From Micropterus salmoides (taxonomy: Eukaryota > Chordata > Actinopteri > Centrarchiformes > Centrarchidae), in contig NW_024040152.1 in assembly GCF_014851395.1 (NCBI RefSeq), positions 19,024,308 through 19,088,307 on the forward strand: a stretch of DNA of 64,000 nucleotides, given 5' to 3'. The number at the start of each line of letters is the position of its first letter. Position 1 is the stretch's first letter. Below the pieces are notes generated by a model. It made no database searches. It had not been told where the DNA came from and saw nothing but the letters and a program-made list of their open reading frames with translations. Positions 60,183 through 64,000 of the stretch are shown here, one piece after another. A program made the position numbers and the translations under genes.

Positions 60183-62639
60183 AGAGGGTGTGCCATTGTT
60201 CCGTTGTCCATAGGGTTATGAAAAGTGTGTGAAGAGGCCCCGAAAGTGTTCCAAGCACAGGTGTGCAGCATGGCCTGTGCTGAAGGGGTGCACTGAACCA
60301 TAAACAATGATATAAATGACTGGCAAATAAAATGGCTAGTTAACAATCTTTTGACTGCTCTAACCTCTGAGCCTTTGTCGGGTATCGATCAGCCAGCTGT
60401 TCCTGGCTTTGTCTGGCAGGACGGGCGCCTCTGGTTCCTCCTGGGATGAATGAAGAGCGCGGCCAAAAAATTCTCCTCTGATTTTCAAGTTGGGTCTGCA
60501 AAAAATCAAAACAAAAAGCTGTTCGTCAAGTCCTGTACGTCAACAAATATATATGCATTGCATGCGTATAAAATAAAATCCTAAAATGAGCTTGCTAGGC
60601 TCTTCAGGCTGTTTAAGAGCTTTAAATTGAAGTGGCTTTTTATATTTAACAACCCAGGTACAGGCTTCTTTGTTCACAGTTGCCATGTTGTTGGTTTACA
60701 TGGAAACCATGTAAATGGTAATTTGGATGGTCAAAATTGTCTTCCTATATTAAGATAATTGTATGTTAAATAACGAACATCCTCAGAATTGCAGTGGGCG
60801 CCATGTGGGGAGTTGTCACACGAATATGTCAAGACAGGGTGCTAATGATCCGTCTCAGCACCTGTCAGTCAAAGGACAGCAGCAGTGACATTCTCTGTCC
60901 AGGACGTTATAGTCCAGTTATATAATGACTGCCAGTGCTTCCCTCCTGGTACCACAATCTATCTGGCTTGTTTGCTCTTCTCTCACCAAACACCTGTTTA
61001 TTATCAAAATAAAGTTAGTGGAATTGTTGAATTTAGGCATTTGTTGGATAGCCCTGTTGGATGGTATGGTCTGTATTTCCAAAGCCACTTGTTTGCCTGG
61101 CTGAGGTGATAGATTAAGTGTTTCAAACACAGGTTGTTTATGATAAACAGAGATAAGAGTGTATTTCGCCGCCATTTGGCTTGACTGCTACATCTGTGGG
61201 CCATGAGGTCTTCTTATTGACTTTCACTGAGCCCAACATTGCACTTTGTCAATGTGAGCGGCAGCCTAAGAGACAGGCGGGCAAGGCAGTCATACAAAGT
61301 GAAGTACTTAGGATTAGCCCTGGCTCTTCAAGTTTCAGTAATTATCCTCCTGGAGGCATTCTTGCTGTGTTGTATAATAATGGAAGTCCGGGTGTATGCC
61401 TGTCACCTCTCAAGTGTGGGTGGAGGAAGCCAACGAGAGGCACAGGACAGAGAAATGTTTGCTTTTCTGTTATGTCATCGGAGGAGCACAACAGTAAGGC
61501 AAACTTGTATTGTTTCCAGAGTGGAGATGAAGCGGCGCAACAACACTGATTTTCTTCTCCTTAACATGTGACACACAACTTGGAATCTTTTCAGCTGTGG
61601 GTGTGATAATGAAACATGTTCTATAAAAGGTGATAATGTGTTCCGAGATCCAGCGTAATTAGCAAGTGGCAGACATGTGTTTTTGATAAACAAATCTGTT
61701 AAAACACACAGTTGCATTATTTGTGAGTATCATCTGATTGGTGTTGATTACATTTCCAAGCTGCACAAATATGTGATCCTTTTTCTTCCCTCCCGTCAGA
61801 TATTCACACATGAAGAAATAACTTTGTGCTTGTTTTCCAGGCCTGACGTGCTGCTTCAGTTTATCACATTATCCTTAAAGTTTCCTTCAAGTGCATGTTG
61901 GAATAACAGGAAGGCAGACACAACACAATGCTTTAATTAAGAGTCAGTCCGATTTCCCAGAGGGGAGATTGTCTTCTTCCATTAACTTAGTTTATCATAT
62001 AATAAAGAGGGTGCCTTGTCCTTCCCTACCCAGACAATTGGTTTTAATCAGCCAGCAGTCTTTCATGGTTGGTAATTTATGCTAAATTGACAAGGGTGGA
62101 GGATATCACAGAAAATCATTATGACAGGGCTCAGGTCACTGCCTGTCACCATCTTGTTTTATCCTGTCCACTGAGCTAACGGAAAACAAGAAATTCAGAA
62201 ATGGCAAATACATGTGATTGTAATATTACCTTCGGAGACCTATTACCTCAAATCTTCAAAATAATAATTGAGAATATATTTTATACATTATATAAAAGTT
62301 GCACGGTAGCTATTGAGATGACATGGTATTTTAGATTGAGGGCATGTGTTCATTACCTAAATGATAAACAACACACAGACAGCAAGTTACGGCTGAAAAA
62401 GAAATCAATACTCAACTTTTACAATGTGAAATAATAGAATCAACAGGTTATACTTCAAAATAAAAATGTATTCATATAATGTAGAAGTCAGTTGCTACAC
62501 TTTCTTTCTGTGATAAAATAAAACCACAACACTCAGCAACAGATTATTCAGGTGCGAGTCCAAAAATGTCTGTTTTGACTTTGGTTTTTAAGTGCAGACT
62601 GTGTGATGTGTGAAAGTACAAATTGTGATTTGAAGTATA

Positions 62640-62680
62640 AGGGGGGGTTGAGTGGTAGAGGGTTGGGGGGATGGGGGCTG
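62640..62680 (+). other. G-rich tract with quadruplex potential
   Basis: Runs of 7, 3, 6 and 5 G separated by loops of up to about 12 bases. It is weaker than the tract in the hdac9 3' UTR because the first loop is long. Confidence 0.45.
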
Positions 62681-63405
62681 AAGAGAGGGAGACGCAGGAT
62701 GAGCATGGAGGAAGCTGGGACACACTTCTCGCCTTGCAATTTAATCACTGTATACCCAGGGAAGTATTGACAGTTGTCCTGTGGAAGCTATTAAAGTTGC
62801 TGTCCAAGGTTAAATGAAATTGCAGTTTATCAAGGCAGCATTGAGAAAATAAGGGAATCTGTTCATGGCTGTTGATTAATGTGGAGCGTGATCAACACAA
62901 GGGGTTCATTAAGCTATACATCACCAGGGTAATTTAACATGTCATTGCGCCTGCTGTCGCTCCCCTTCACACGTTTTGTGCATTGTGTACGTCGGGTGTA
63001 TATGTGTTGAAATCAAGAGCTCTGACCTCTTGACCTTTTGAGATGTGATTGTGCCTGTATGCCTTTGTGTCTGTATGATCAAACTTCAAAATTCCCCCTG
63101 TTGTCACTGTAACCTACACAGCACATCTCTCCAGCGATGAATACCTTATGTGATATGAGTGCATAATATAAGCATTGCATGATGTTTTTTAATCCATGTG
63201 CCAGTATTCAGCCAAGCATTTTCCTGGAGGGGAACCCCTTAAGAATCAGGGCAGTTTCTTCCAAAAGACAAATCAGACTTTAACAAGACCCTGTTTTATT
63301 ACCTTATACTTTTATCAGCCCACTGTTCATCTCATCAGTTGTAGTTGCACAGTAGCTGACAAGCATACATAGTGGTATGCTAATCAGGCCTGGGACCTGG
63401 AGATG

Positions 63406-63420
63406 TTTTTTTTTTTTTTC
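63406..63420 (+). repeat. Poly-T run
   Basis: About 14 consecutive T. It may be the tail of a degraded retroposon on the minus strand, but no body is recognised. Confidence 0.7.
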
Positions 63421-64000
63421 TAGTCCTGGTGGATTTGTTTACTGGTGGATAATTGATGGTGCTTGAGGGACAGACGTGAGTCGGACATGAATCACGGACG
63501 ACGGGGCTCGTGATAAGGAGCTGAAAGTCGCCTGTAATTAAGCCGGGCACTAGAGACCAATTGTTTGTAGAATGATTTGGTCGGGGCTAATTGACACTAA
63601 TTGTTTAATCAGATTTTCTTCCCCTCCATACTGCAAGCAAGTGTGCTCTACCAGCACCTCATCCAACAATGCAGTGAAAGAAGCCCACGCTCTTGATATG
63701 AGATTGTTGAGGGGGATTAGGGATGGTAGGGCATCTAGAAGTTGTTTTAGGATATCTTTTCAAATGCTGCAAACTGTCATGTGATGTTGTTTAGTAACAT
63801 GACTACAAGAAATACACGCATGTATTTTACTCCAGTTTTTGATGTGGAATTTGACTTTTTTATGTTTCATTGATCCCTTCACATAGGACTATTATAGTTT
63901 TTCTCACTCGCTTTAGTACATTTCTCAGATCAGAACTGAAATTCTCAAAACTACTTGTTCAGCCTCCACATCATCTCGTCACTTGTGTACATCATAAAAG

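Larger units (their letters stand above)
58571..64000. other. Gene-free region right of sp8, possible regulatory desert
   Basis: No exon of the next human neighbour (SP4) is seen. Patches about 60760-61000, 61560-61780 and 63380-63640 are compositionally complex and carry homeodomain-like and TGTTTAC/TGATAA-type motifs, suggesting enhancers. Small repeats are listed separately. The open frames at 59645-60043 (both strands) lie in a GC-richer patch and are not recognised. Confidence 0.45.

Noticed and set aside
1..64000. CRISPR arrays, bacterial-type operons, integrated phage
   Set aside because: Intron-containing vertebrate-type genes and eukaryotic repeats throughout. No regularly spaced direct repeats with unique spacers were seen.

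Overview
This window looks like a nuclear genomic segment from a teleost fish, probably a percomorph. It is AT-rich and intron-bearing, with long non-coding intervals, many di-, tri- and tetranucleotide microsatellites, and several dispersed repeats that I recognise as common in spiny-rayed fish genomes. Four protein-coding genes can be supported. All four have orthologues in the same order and orientation on human 7p21: HDAC9 (+), TWIST1 (-), MACC1 (-), SP8 (-). No alignment or database search was possible, so orthology rests on recognised protein sequence and gene order.

Layout. Positions 1-3.2 kb hold the last exon and 3' UTR of an hdac9 gene, with the window opening in its preceding intron. 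The exon reads through a splice-donor-like site into a short tail and stop, as in the catalytically inactive MITR/HDRP form of mammalian HDAC9. No deacetylase-domain exon was found downstream. Positions 3.2-26.2 kb are intergenic and rich in repeats and microsatellites. A single-coding-exon twist1 gene lies at 27.0-27.5 kb on the minus strand, with a probable small 3'-UTR intron. Positions 28-41 kb are non-coding and include a promoter-like patch near 29.1-29.6 kb. macc1 lies at 41.9-46.0 kb on the minus strand: four coding exons plus a probable non-coding first exon, 851 codons. Positions 46-53 kb are non-coding, with a nested transposon. sp8 lies at 53.3-56.2 kb on the minus strand, two coding exons. 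Positions 56.5-64 kb are non-coding and could be a regulatory desert.

The genes do not form an operon or a single pathway. twist1 and sp8 are developmental transcription factors (mesoderm/neural crest and limb/fin-bud ectoderm/brain respectively). hdac9 encodes a MEF2-binding co-repressor, and macc1 encodes a ZU5/SH3/death-domain adaptor. Genes that lie between them in human (FERD3L, POLR1F, TMEM196, ITGB8, ABCB5) are not recognisable here, so the block seems to have been thinned, as expected for one copy of a duplicated teleost segment.

The two strongest observations are these. First, sp8 has a six-base homopolymer that shifts the reading frame just before a conserved C-terminus, and the expected ending survives in the next frame. 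Second, the hdac9 locus here appears to encode only the deacetylase-less isoform. No CRISPR array, tRNA or rRNA gene, or clearly novel multi-gene system was seen.
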